A stretch of DNA of 64,000 nt from CAYHGX01 sp964356355 (GCA_964356355.1 CAYHGX010000006.1:4653-68652), one strand, 5' to 3'. Counted from the stretch's first letter, positions 1 through 7,126 are shown. Made by a program: numbers and translations. Notes: generated from the sequence alone by a model not told the origin.

Positions 1-23
1 TTCTAAGCCAATAACCAACCAAA

Positions 24-224
24 ATGCGCGAAACTCTCACCCTAATTTATAATTCAGTTGATGTGGTAATCGCCTTTGCCCTCGGCATTTGGTTTATTTC
101 CACAAAGGGCAAGCTTACAAAAGCCGACAAGCCCACCCATAATTTCTCCGTGAAGTGGATTTATTTTGGAGGGTACCTAGCGATCCTTTACGGCATTATC
201 AATACAATCAAAATATTTTTATGA
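24..224 (+). CDS. small two-helix membrane protein
   Basis: A 66-residue protein with two hydrophobic stretches (about residues 9-27 and 43-64) joined by a short basic, polar loop. I recognise no family. An in-frame stop at 12-14 shows that the ATG at 24 is the only start in this frame, so the gene is complete. Its TGA overlaps the ATG of the following AEC permease in an ATGA, so the two are probably translationally coupled and this may be an accessory subunit or stabiliser of that permease. That role is inference from position only. Confidence 0.6.
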   Translation: MRETLTLIYNSVDVVIAFALGIWFISTKGKLTKADKPTHNFSVKWIYFGGYLAILYGIINTIKIFL

Positions 225-1147
225 TACAAGTCCTTACTGTCATCGCTCCGCTTTTTCTCATCATTTTCGCGAGCGCCCTGTTGCAAAAATTTAAAAACAT
301 GGGCGACGATTGGTCCAAAGTTCTTAATGAATTTGCACTAAAAATCGGTCTACCTGTCTTGATTTTTTCTGCACTCGCCAAGGCCCCTTTTTCTATAGCG
401 GCCCAGTCAGACCTGATTCTGGCCAATTCACTTTTTATCCTCGCCAGCTTCGTCCTGGCCTTTGTGATTGGCAAGCTCTTCAGTCTCAGTAAGGAGATGT
501 TTCGCACGCTATTTATCTGTTTTGTTTTCGGCAACGTTGCCTATCTCGGAATACCAATATTGGTGCAAACAGCAGGAGAGCAAATAATTCCAACTGCCAG
601 TTTGATTGTGGCCATTTATCTCTTCTGGCTTTTCTCCGTGGGCATCGGAACTCTTGATTATTCCATTGAGAAAAACAAAAGAGACGTTGCAAAAAATGTG
701 CTACTGAATTTGTTAAAAAATCCACTGCTAATAGCAGTTGTTCTCGGAATAATAGTTGGAAGCCTCGGTCTCACAATGCCAACCATCCTACTCAAGTCTT
801 TAGATATGATTACCGCTTCGGTCACCCCTACTGTGCTAATCGTAATTGGCCTATTCATTGGTAAATCCAAAATAGGAAAGCTCTCAGAGTGGATTCCTGT
901 AGGACTTTTTGCTCTACTTACATTAGTAATTTTGCCAGCAATTTTTTATTACGGAACGAAAATTCTTGGATACTCACCATCTCAATTTTCCAGCTCAATC
1001 ATCCAGGCCGCAATGCCTCTCGCCATAACGCCCTTTGCCCTGGCTGATAAATATAGGTTGAACAAAGTCTTCATTGCTCGTTCAATTGTTCTCAGTACCA
1101 TTCTTTCCATACTCTCCTTGCCATTCTGGATATCCATGATAGGATAA
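221..1147 (+). CDS. AEC family (auxin efflux carrier-type) permease
   Basis: A 308-residue polytopic membrane protein with about ten hydrophobic segments in two halves, the length and pattern of the AEC/BASS-like family that exports or imports organic acids or other small anions. Family features seen are the early GLPVLIFSALAK segment and the late AAMPLAITPFALADKY segment. The open frame extends upstream to 155, but the ATG at 221 gives the normal N-terminus and overlaps the stop of the preceding small membrane protein by 4 nt. The substrate cannot be told from sequence. A lipoprotein gene follows 32 nt downstream on the same strand. Confidence 0.85.
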   Translation: MIQVLTVIAPLFLIIFASALLQKFKNMGDDWSKVLNEFALKIGLPVLIFSALAKAPFSIAAQSDLILANSLFILASFVLAFVIGKLFSLSKEMFRTLFICFVFGNVAYLGIPILVQTAGEQIIPTASLIVAIYLFWLFSVGIGTLDYSIEKNKRDVAKNVLLNLLKNPLLIAVVLGIIVGSLGLTMPTILLKSLDMITASVTPTVLIVIGLFIGKSKIGKLSEWIPVGLFALLTLVILPAIFYYGTKILGYSPSQFSSSIIQAAMPLAITPFALADKYRLNKVFIARSIVLSTILSILSLPFWISMIG

Positions 1148-1179
1148 ATTCCATTTTAAACACTTTAAACCCAAATTAC

Positions 1180-1863
1180 ATGAACCCACTATTCAAAAAA
1201 TCCGCTGCTCTCGTGGCACTGGCCGTTGCCCTTACCGGTTGCGCGAGCGCTCCAGCTTCCACTCCAGAAGCTACTACTCCAGCTACTCCTGAAGTTACCA
1301 CTCCGGACACCACACAAACTCCAGCCGCTGATGCTATAACCTGGAAAACTTACGAAAATCCTCAGTTTGGTTTCTTCACTATGCAATACCCGGAACAGGT
1401 GATGCTTTCCCAAAGCGATTCTCCTACATTGCGTCCACTAAATGTTTTTGAAGAAATCGGGGAAATGCCAATTACCAAGGGCTCAGTTTACTTCACAACT
1501 CGTTCACTTGAAGACACCGTGAAAGACAAATTATGGGATTTACGAGTGGGTGTATTAGATTCTGATACAAAAGATCAAGTTGTACCTTTTCTTGAAGAGT
1601 TCTATGGAGTAAAAGGATGCGCCGTTGAATACAATGACAATCCAGAAAATGGATATAAGAGTGTAACCATTAGCGCAAAAGATACTACTCTTCAGCCAGA
1701 TGATCCAAATTCTTGCTTTGTAGGAGGGAAGGTTGTCACTGCCTATGATGAGGCTACTGGTAAACTAATAACCTACAAAATCGTTGAACCATTCTTCTAT
1801 GAAGCAGACGGTAACGTATCCGAACAGGCCCTTGCTAGCTTGAAATTCGAACCGACTAAGTAA
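1180..1863 (+). CDS. lipoprotein with Thr/Pro-rich linker
   Basis: A 227-residue predicted lipoprotein: basic N-terminus, hydrophobic core and lipobox LTGC with Cys21 as the lipidation site. A linker of about 30 residues rich in T, P and E repeats follows (about 23-55), then a globular domain of about 170 residues with two cysteines. The globular part has no family I can name. The same build (lipobox, TP/E-rich linker, small domain) recurs at 24589, 30192, 43108 and 50437. It is probably anchored on the outer face of the cytoplasmic membrane. A terminator hairpin follows at once. Confidence 0.75.
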   Translation: MNPLFKKSAALVALAVALTGCASAPASTPEATTPATPEVTTPDTTQTPAADAITWKTYENPQFGFFTMQYPEQVMLSQSDSPTLRPLNVFEEIGEMPITKGSVYFTTRSLEDTVKDKLWDLRVGVLDSDTKDQVVPFLEEFYGVKGCAVEYNDNPENGYKSVTISAKDTTLQPDDPNSCFVGGKVVTAYDEATGKLITYKIVEPFFYEADGNVSEQALASLKFEPTK

Positions 1864-1873
1864 TAATTCCATC

Positions 1874-1912
1874 AAAAAGAGCCTTTAATTATAAAATTAC
1901 GGGCTCTTTTCT
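1874..1912. terminator. bidirectional intrinsic terminator
   Basis: A 9-bp stem (AAAAGAGCC at 1875-1883 pairing with GGCTCTTTT at 1902-1910) with A-rich and T-rich flanks. It lies between the convergent lipoprotein and peroxiredoxin genes and could serve both strands. Confidence 0.8.
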
Positions 1913-1915
1913 TTG

Positions 1916-2377
1916 TTATTGTTGTAGATCCGCCATCACCTGATCCACGTGGTTCTCAGGCTTTACCTTCTCGTAATGTTTGAGAACCACGCCGTCCGGG
2001 CCGATTAAAAATGTGTCGCGCTGAATACCCATGTACTTTTTTCCATACATCGATTTCTCTACCCATACGCCATATTTCTCCACTACATCTTTTTCTGTGT
2101 CCGCCAAGAGAGGGAAGTTCAACTTCTCTTTTTCTTCAAACTTTTTATGTGATTTTACATCATCCGTACTCACGCCCAGCACCTGCACTCCATGTTTTTT
2201 AAACTCACCCATGCGATCACGGAAACATTGTGCCTCTACTGTGCAGCCAGAAGTCATATCCTTTGGATAGAAATACAGTAACACCATCTGACTCTTGTAG
2301 TCCGCCAAACTATGCCAATTACCATCCTGATCCTGTAGCTTGAAATCTGGAGCTTTTTTACCAATAATTGAAGCCAT
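1916..2377 (-). CDS. bcp: thioredoxin-dependent thiol peroxidase (BCP-type peroxiredoxin)
   Basis: A 153-residue AhpC/TSA-family peroxiredoxin of BCP size, reducing hydroperoxides with thiol electrons. The peroxidatic Cys45 lies in the motif MTSGCTVEAQCFRD, close to the canonical TPGCT(x)EA signature with S for P. A second cysteine is at 51, one residue further than the C45/C50 spacing of E. coli BCP. The conserved LLYFYPKD strand and the FLIGPDG strand near the end are present. It lies 18 nt downstream of the membrane protein at 2396 and the DsbA-like gene on the same strand, forming a redox cluster. Confidence 0.93.
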   Translation of the reverse strand: MASIIGKKAPDFKLQDQDGNWHSLADYKSQMVLLYFYPKDMTSGCTVEAQCFRDRMGEFKKHGVQVLGVSTDDVKSHKKFEEKEKLNFPLLADTEKDVVEKYGVWVEKSMYGKKYMGIQRDTFLIGPDGVVLKHYEKVKPENHVDQVMADLQQ

Positions 2378-2395
2378 AAAGTTAGTTGTTAGATT

Positions 2396-2863
2396 TTAGA
2401 TAGAACATTTCTCACACTCGAGCTGTCCATTCAACGTAAACAGTCCATATGCCAAAAATAGTAAACTCAAAATCTGAAATCCAATGCTGTAATCTGTGAA
2501 AAATCCCACACCAAAGCTCAGCCCAAACAGTGAAATAATTGGGAAGGTGCATGCTGTGCAGAACATCGTGAAAATCCCCAGAATCATCCCAACTCCGGAA
2601 ATTGCTGAGGCTTTAATTCCGCGGCGTCTCTGGCGATAAAGTGCCACCACTCCGGCCCCGAGCACGCCGCACAGTACACTGAAAAATGCACTGAAAAAGA
2701 GGTTTGCCGTAGTCAAATTTGCCCCCACCACGCAGGCATGATTCCTGCTACCAATCATGGTGCTCATCAAATAGTAGTTGAAGTCGAATACCAACATTGC
2801 CACGCCCAGAGCCACGAAAATCATCATTGGCTCTGTTAGATTTTTGAGAATAGGGTATCTCAT
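2396..2863 (-). CDS. four-helix membrane protein with two CxxC pairs
   Basis: A 155-residue protein with four predicted transmembrane segments (about 13-33, 54-76, 88-112 and 125-146). Cysteines are at 44, 66, 102, 105, 150 and 153, giving a membrane-embedded CTAC and a C-terminal CEKC. Its ATG overlaps the stop of the DsbA-like gene by one base (TAATG), which implies co-translation. Four helices plus redox-capable cysteine pairs next to a DsbA-type enzyme fit a quinone-linked reoxidase standing in for DsbB or VKOR. I do not see the diagnostic motifs of either family, so this is inference. A vitamin K epoxide reductase-like protein would normally be longer. Confidence 0.6.
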   Translation of the reverse strand: MRYPILKNLTEPMMIFVALGVAMLVFDFNYYLMSTMIGSRNHACVVGANLTTANLFFSAFFSVLCGVLGAGVVALYRQRRRGIKASAISGVGMILGIFTMFCTACTFPIISLFGLSFGVGFFTDYSIGFQILSLLFLAYGLFTLNGQLECEKCSI

Positions 2864-3603
2864 TATTTTTTCAATTCAGCATCGATCAGTTGTGAGATGT
2901 AGTCATATGGCAGTGCACCTTCTGAGGCTTTGCCGTTTATAATAAAGCTCGGTGTCCCGTTGAAGCCAGCCGCTGATCCATCTTCCATGTCTTTGGCGAT
3001 CTCTTCTTTGAACTTGTCTGTATCGATACATTTCTGAAGTTCAGCCGCATCAGCACCTATCCCTTGGGCAAATTTTATCGCTGCATCCTTATCATATCCA
3101 CCGCTCATGTTTTCGAAAAGCCAATCGTGAGCCTTGTAATAACCCTTGTCATCAGTTTGATCACGCACGCATTCAGCAAACAACGCTGCAGGATAGGCAT
3201 CTTGGTGCTTTGCCAAAGCATAATCACGATAAATAAATTTCACTTTTCCAGTATCAATATAATTTTTCTTTAATTGAGGCAATGTGTCCTCATAAAAAGA
3301 TTGGCAGAAGGGACACTGGTAATCGGAAAATTCCACAATCGTAACAGGGGCATCATCGTCGCCAATGACGGCATCATCATCAGTATAATCACCTGAAACC
3401 TCTACGGGTTTGCCGGAAGCTTTATCGTCATACTGTTTTTGCAGATTCTTTACGTAGGTATCGATACCCTTTTGGATATTGGCCTCGAGATCTTTTTCGG
3501 AAACACCACCAAAAGCCTTCAGCGCGAAGAAGGTAAGTGAAGAGGAAATAATTACAGAGGCGAAAATTATCGCTACAATTAAACTTTTATTTGAATTTGC
3601 CAT
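2863..3603 (-). CDS. membrane-anchored DsbA-family thiol:disulfide oxidoreductase
   Basis: A 246-residue protein with one N-terminal membrane anchor (about 8-28), a charged spacer, and a thioredoxin-fold DsbA domain from about residue 80. The active site is CPFC at 97-100, preceded by the typical EFSDYQ, and a cis-proline loop NGTPSFIING lies near the C-terminus. The family forms or isomerises disulfides in exported proteins, and the anchor puts the domain outside the membrane. Many secreted proteins in this window carry even numbers of cysteines, consistent with substrates. It leads a minus-strand run with the CxxC membrane protein and bcp. Confidence 0.9.
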   Translation of the reverse strand: MANSNKSLIVAIIFASVIISSSLTFFALKAFGGVSEKDLEANIQKGIDTYVKNLQKQYDDKASGKPVEVSGDYTDDDAVIGDDDAPVTIVEFSDYQCPFCQSFYEDTLPQLKKNYIDTGKVKFIYRDYALAKHQDAYPAALFAECVRDQTDDKGYYKAHDWLFENMSGGYDKDAAIKFAQGIGADAAELQKCIDTDKFKEEIAKDMEDGSAAGFNGTPSFIINGKASEGALPYDYISQLIDAELKK

Positions 3604-3644
3604 ACATGTGGATTATGAGTGGCTTTATTATAGGCGATATAGCT

Positions 3645-4709
3645 CTATGCTGGAAGGGGATGTTGTTGGAGGGATTGGCTGGATAGGCTTCTACGATTTG
3701 GTGCTAAGCGAAATTCCGGATTGGAGACTAAGATCGCGCGTTTGAGACGCTTTAGTGCCAATACGCCAAGACTTCTAACCCTTTCAGTGCTTACTCCATA
3801 GTCTTCAGCTATGCTTTTTAATTGCTCTTTCTCAAGATATCTTCTTTGAACAATTCGCTCCATTCTTCTTGGTAGGTTGCTCATTTTTAATTCAATGATT
3901 ATTCGAACTTCCTCCCGAATCATTGCAGTTAACGCATCGGCAGATGAACTTTCAACCTCATTAATATCACCGCTTGGTGAGGTTTCAACACTGGCCGTTG
4001 CCATATGCGATAGTCTTTCTTCTACCTCTTGTGCCGTAATTCCATTATGGTTGTAACTTCCCTTTTCATGTCGGGCAATAATGGCGGGGATTTCTTCTGG
4101 TGTGTGTCTTCCACTTCCTGCCAGTTCTGAGGCCACTTTGCTCCACTTTATTATGTCAGGAGGAATAACGATTGTCCTTGTAAGCCGCCAACTCATTGCC
4201 TGCATCTGTTTATATAAAGAAGGAAGAGTTTCATCAACAATTCCAATTCCACCCCTGAATGCTTCCTGTCGAATTTGCCTCAAAAAATACACACAACCAT
4301 GTTGAACCAGATCGTCAATATAGGTGGGATCATGAGCCAAATGTTTTGCAATATTTCTGATCACTGGCAGGTGGGCCCTGATTAAGGTATCTTCAGCCTT
4401 TTTTCCAAGTTTTTTTGCTTCATCGCTTGCATCGGGCAGATTGGCTCTGTTTAGATCCTCAATAAGCCTAGTCTCCTGTTCTGGCGAAAGGGGAGCGGAG
4501 CTTCCGGCTAGAGTAAAACGTTCCTTTCCATCCTCTGGCTCAAATTGCTCGGGCGGTTGAGAGAGGTGAGCGGGGTCAGTGATTGAACTGATTTCATCGG
4601 CACGCATCCTTCTTAATCGGCGAAGATCGGTATAGATCAGGGGTGATTCCCCTAGGCCGCCGATAAATTGGGCAACTGCCTCTATCTTATCAGGACTACG
4701 TGATTCCAT
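3645..4709 (-). CDS. divergent sigma-70-family RNA polymerase sigma factor
   Basis: A 354-residue protein with a sigma region 2-like block (about 105-200; core LPVIRNIAKHL, then DDLVQHGCVYFLRQ and later TRTIVIPPDI) and a C-terminal region 4 helix-turn-helix (about 280-325; RIVQRRYLEKEQLKSIAEDY then STERVRS). Region 2 departs clearly from the DLIQEGN consensus, so this is not the housekeeping factor. Region 3 is poorly conserved and the N-terminal 80 residues are unmatched. It probably directs polymerase to an alternative promoter set. It lies directly beside the left end of the GC-rich island, and its ATG is 33 nt from the terminal repeat. No anti-sigma factor is visible nearby. Confidence 0.8.
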   Translation of the reverse strand: MESRSPDKIEAVAQFIGGLGESPLIYTDLRRLRRMRADEISSITDPAHLSQPPEQFEPEDGKERFTLAGSSAPLSPEQETRLIEDLNRANLPDASDEAKKLGKKAEDTLIRAHLPVIRNIAKHLAHDPTYIDDLVQHGCVYFLRQIRQEAFRGGIGIVDETLPSLYKQMQAMSWRLTRTIVIPPDIIKWSKVASELAGSGRHTPEEIPAIIARHEKGSYNHNGITAQEVEERLSHMATASVETSPSGDINEVESSSADALTAMIREEVRIIIELKMSNLPRRMERIVQRRYLEKEQLKSIAEDYGVSTERVRSLGVLALKRLKRAILVSNPEFRLAPNRRSLSSQSLQQHPLPA

Positions 4710-4741
4710 TGGATTATATTAAGGTAACAACTTTAGGTCCG

Positions 4742-4759
4742 TAGGGTAGCATGATTTTT
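4742..4759 (+). repeat. left terminal inverted repeat
   Basis: TAGGGTAGCATGATTTTT is the inverted copy of 5722-5739 with one mismatch (G against A at position 12). The leading TA would be the duplicated target. Confidence 0.7.
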
Positions 4760-4846
4760 CGGTTTTTGGAGTTGGACGGCCGTCGGGATGATGTCTCCCG
4801 GGGCGCGTCGCGAACTCCTGGAGTTTTTGGCGTCATGCAGCCCTAC

Positions 4847-4859
4847 GGGATGGCCATGG
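4847..4859 (+). repeat. left subterminal inverted repeat
   Basis: GGGATGGCCATGG is repeated exactly in inverted orientation at 5692-5704. The pair lies inside the terminal repeats, 87 bp from the left one and 17 bp from the right one. It may be a binding site for the mobilising protein, though its partly palindromic make-up raises the odds of chance. Confidence 0.4.
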
Positions 4860-4919
4860 CTAGGCCGGGGGGCTCAGGCCCGGGAGTGGAGCCCGGGGCG
4901 ACGGTGGACGCGGCCGCAA

Positions 4920-5123
4920 CTAGCGGCTGCGCTTGCGGGCCTCGGGGCCCTGGCCCTCTTGCCGCGCGGCCCGCTTGGCGTTGTGCGCGCGCTTGCCTCC
5001 CTCTCCGCTCTCGACCTTGCTGTCGAGGGCGGCGTAGTGTGCAGGGCGGTCGCGGAGGCACAGGCGATGCGGCTTTTCACACCGCTCGCACTGCACCATC
5101 TTCGACGGATTTGGGCTCGACAT
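4920..5123 (-). CDS. small basic Cys/His protein (third of three)
   Basis: A 67-residue frame opening at the ATG at 5123, preceded by a purine-rich stretch. C12-x2-C15, H19, C22 and H29 form a plausible single zinc site (CERCEKPHRLC). The rest is a basic, Lys/Arg-rich tail. The frame is open further upstream to 5318, but this start gives a size and spacing matching the two neighbours (gaps of about 55 nt between each). No family is recognised. A role in nucleic-acid binding is inferred from the zinc site and charge. Confidence 0.5.
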   Translation of the reverse strand: MSSPNPSKMVQCERCEKPHRLCLRDRPAHYAALDSKVESGEGGKRAHNAKRAARQEGQGPEARKRSR

Positions 5124-5178
5124 TCTCTGTCTCCGATCTTCAGGGGTGGCGGGCGCGTTGCGCCCGCCGCGAGGTTGT

Positions 5179-5361
5179 TCAGTCGGCGTTCGCCGTGCAG
5201 TGGTGGTCATCCAGGCGCCGGTGTTTTCCCGTCCATCCACATCCGTGAGGACAGGAGATCTTGAGGTTCCGATCGAGGATCTTCCCCGTGCGCTCAGCTC
5301 GGGGGTGGTGCCCGTCACGGATCTCCGGACGGGGGCGAACGTCTCTGGGCTTCTTTCCCAT
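5179..5361 (-). CDS. small Cys/His protein (second of three)
   Basis: A 60-residue frame from the ATG at 5361. The C-terminus has C37-x3-C41 followed by H47, H53, H54 and C55 (core CPHGCGWTGKHRRLDDHHC), which resembles a short zinc knuckle. The N-terminal half is basic and Pro/Arg-rich, probably disordered. The upstream open stretch to 5538 overlaps the first small gene and looks like read-through of GC-rich DNA. It lies 53 nt downstream of the first small gene and 55 nt upstream of the third. Function unknown. Confidence 0.5.
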   Translation of the reverse strand: MGKKPRDVRPRPEIRDGHHPRAERTGKILDRNLKISCPHGCGWTGKHRRLDDHHCTANAD

Positions 5362-5414
5362 CACTTCACTTTCGTCTTCCCGGTCCCGCGCTGCGCGCGG
5401 GCCGGGCCTTGGGT

Positions 5415-5597
5415 TCAGTTCGCCTTCAGCTTCTGCTTTTTGCGACGCCCGCCCATCAGATTTCCGATGTAGTGGCACCATCGCTGGTGCCGCCTCAGAG
5501 AGGCTGGGTCGCCTTTTGAGCGTCGGCAGAATCGGCAAGCATGATCGTCAACTCGCGGCCGGCTCGGCCGCTCATCGACGGTTCCCGTCTCTTCCAT
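5415..5597 (-). CDS. small C2H2-like zinc-finger protein (first of three)
   Basis: A 60-residue frame whose ATG at 5597 follows a good Shine-Dalgarno-like AAGGGAG. Residues 21-42 match the classical spacing: C21-x2-C24-x12-H37 followed by C41 or H42, with the leucine-arginine-rich helix (SLRRHQRWCH) expected before the histidines. The C-terminus is basic (GGRRKKQKLK). Single C2H2-type fingers of this kind are rare in bacterial chromosomes and commoner in phages, plasmids and Ros/MucR-type regulators, though this is not Ros by length. Likely a DNA- or RNA-binding accessory protein of the island. Confidence 0.55.
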   Translation of the reverse strand: MEETGTVDERPSRPRVDDHACRFCRRSKGDPASLRRHQRWCHYIGNLMGGRRKKQKLKAN

Positions 5598-5691
5598 GTT
5601 TCTCTCCCTTGATCTTGTGAAGCGCGGCCTTGCCGCGCAGAGTAGGTTTCACCCTATGCCCCGATATCTCTCCCAGCGGCTCTCGCCGCCT

Positions 5692-5704
5692 CCATGGCCA
5701 TCCC
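5692..5704 (-). repeat. right subterminal inverted repeat
   Basis: CCATGGCCATCCC, the exact reverse complement of 4847-4859, just inside the right terminal repeat. Confidence 0.4.
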
Positions 5705-5721
5705 TGGCCAGTTAAATCTAA

Positions 5722-5739
5722 AAAAATTATGCTACCCTA
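5722..5739 (-). repeat. right terminal inverted repeat
   Basis: AAAAATTATGCTACCCTA, inverted partner of 4742-4759 (17 of 18 positions). The final TA mirrors the TA at the left end. Confidence 0.7.
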
Positions 5740-6184
5740 ATTGTCAATCGTGAGCGGCGAATGCCACCTCAGAAAGAACTTTCAGGGTAGCCTCCAGACA
5801 TCGCGCACGGTCAATCATTTAAGCACTAAAAGGCCGTAGTAGTCAACCCTTGATTTTTTTTAAATATATTGGCTTATTCCCAGCTGAATCAGTCGGAATT
5901 CCCGCCCCGGGGCGGCCAATTCAACAGCCAAATCAACAGTCAAAACTACTTCTAAGCTTATGTGCAAAAGTCTGATCAGCATTCACGCTTGTTGACTCGA
6001 GGCGGAAAATATTATTTTTACACGTGCCCGGGCACGGATTTGTCTCGAAATAACGGCTAGCTAAAGCCGTTGTGCTTCCGAAAGTGAAATCCCCGGGGAC
6101 AGTTTTATATACTTTTACGCCGCCAGCTCCAGCCAGTCTACCCCACTACAGCCCTACGCCAGCTAGCTCGGCCCCACCACTTAG
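5740..6184. other. non-coding stretch rich in palindromes
   Basis: No convincing gene. It holds a third partial copy of the terminal-repeat core (AGGGTAGC near 5784-5791), a GC-rich palindrome CGCCCCGGGGCG (5903-5914) inside a 19-bp sequence repeated exactly at 20388-20406, a 14-bp palindrome CGTGCCCGGGCACG (6023-6036), a 7-bp stem hairpin (6052-6071) and a CCCCGGGG octamer near 6093. Tandem degenerate repeats begin near 6117. The hairpin at 6052-6071 lies downstream of the minus-strand gene at 6185 but lacks a T-run, so it is a weak terminator candidate. Confidence 0.6.
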
Positions 6185-6228
6185 TTACGCCGCCAACGCC
6201 AGCTCGGCCCTCACTACGCTGCGCGCCC
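6117..6228. repeat. degenerate tandem repeat, unit about 40 bp
   Basis: About three imperfect units built around CGCCAGCT(C)..GCCC followed by C(A)C-rich tracts (for example CGCCAGCTCGGCCC near 6196). The last unit overlaps the 3-prime end of the minus-strand gene at 6185 and supplies its Ala/Arg-rich C-terminus, so repeat DNA appears to have extended into the coding frame. Confidence 0.5.
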
Positions 6229-7018
6229 CACGGTGCGCCTTAGGAATAGAAGGATCACAGTCGTGCTTTGTAATGCCCCTTCCACTAACCGCCGGATAGG
6301 CCTCCTGCGCCTTAAACAGCTTTCCTCCCTCTGCCGGACTGCTCTCCTGAGCCTTAATTGGAGCTTTTCCACTCTCTATCCAGATGGTATCTTCAGGATT
6401 GGATTCAAATTTTCTGTTAATCTTTAAGGCACGTTCGTATTCTTCCTCATTTATCAAGCCCCTTTCTGTAAGAATAGTCGATCCTTTTGGTAAAGCTTTA
6501 ACATCACCTATTAAAGTTCTAAGTTTTCCATCCTGATTTCTATAAATTATCTGAGTTGCAATGTATCTGGCTGTTGAATAATTATTGTCACGAGTTTCAT
6601 TAGGAGCGTTTTCGCAACCATCTCCAACGATAAGTTTTCCTTCTGCACTTATGAAGTATACTTTTGGTTCAAATAAAGTGTCCACACTCTCTAAAAAGCT
6701 TGGCACATCCAAAATTGCCGCCTCCACCTCTTCCCAAGTTCTCTCCCTTCCATTATAGCTTCGCTCTGACGCTGGCAACTCCTCGTATTGTTTCCTGTAA
6801 ACCCCAAGACGCGGATCTCCATCCACTCCCTCCACCGCTCCCGCCACACTCGCCAATACCCCAGTTCCTCCAGCCATCACCTCCACAGTCGCCGCCGCCG
6901 CCTCTGCAACCGCTGGATCTTCCACCTGCCTTTCAACTGTTTCAACCACTCTTTCTCTCGCATCCTCTCCCGGCCCTCTGCCTGAAGGCCTCACTCCCGG
7001 TATGTATGTCGTCGCCAT
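6185..7018 (-). CDS. protein of unknown function
   Basis: A 277-residue protein taken from the ATG at 7018; an open extension upstream to 7072 adds a Cys-containing stretch without support. Residues about 15-70 are Ala/Val/Glu-rich and probably helical. A central globular part (about 80-215) contains EGKLIVGDGCENAP, IYRNQDGKLRTLIGDV and ERGLINEEEYERALKIN. I recognise no family. The last 50 residues are low in complexity and come partly from the tandem repeats that run into the gene, so the natural C-terminus may have been extended. It stands alone between the palindrome-rich stretch and the aminopeptidase gene. Confidence 0.6.
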   Translation of the reverse strand: MATTYIPGVRPSGRGPGEDARERVVETVERQVEDPAVAEAAAATVEVMAGGTGVLASVAGAVEGVDGDPRLGVYRKQYEELPASERSYNGRERTWEEVEAAILDVPSFLESVDTLFEPKVYFISAEGKLIVGDGCENAPNETRDNNYSTARYIATQIIYRNQDGKLRTLIGDVKALPKGSTILTERGLINEEEYERALKINRKFESNPEDTIWIESGKAPIKAQESSPAEGGKLFKAQEAYPAVSGRGITKHDCDPSIPKAHRGARSVVRAELALAA

Positions 7019-7126
7019 AGCATTTGTATTAAGTTTAAGGCCGCATTCTATTCCCAAAGCCAAGCATGTCAAAACGAAACAGGTGTTAAACTCGAATCTC
7101 CTCCATATTGCCGCAGACGCAAGCTG

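Larger units (their letters stand above)
4742..5739. mobile_element. 998-bp GC-rich island with terminal inverted repeats and TA ends
   Basis: The segment is bounded by 18-bp inverted repeats matching at 17 of 18 positions (4742-4759 and 5722-5739), each ending in TA as expected for a TA target duplication of Tc1/mariner/IS630-like transposition. Base composition changes abruptly inside the repeats, from AT-rich flanks to strongly GC-rich DNA. Minus-strand frames give three short proteins with Cys/His zinc-binding patterns, evenly spaced. No transposase, integrase or replication gene is visible, so it would be non-autonomous. A chimeric assembly join is possible, but paired inverted ends argue for a discrete inserted unit. 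No named family is recognised. Confidence 0.6.

Noticed and set aside
4751..5264. Long plus-strand frames in the GC-rich island (165 and 158 codons)
   Set aside because: Arg/Gly/Pro-rich with no motif. GC-rich DNA has few stops, and the minus-strand frames hold the Cys/His patterns and a ribosome binding site.
6052..6071. Hairpin as terminator of the gene at 6185
   Set aside because: Good 7-bp stem but no T-run on the minus strand; kept only as a note in the intergenic entry.
6664..7020. Pro/Ser-rich plus-strand frame over the gene at 6185
   Set aside because: Antisense read of the Ala/Glu-rich codons of the minus-strand gene, very low complexity.
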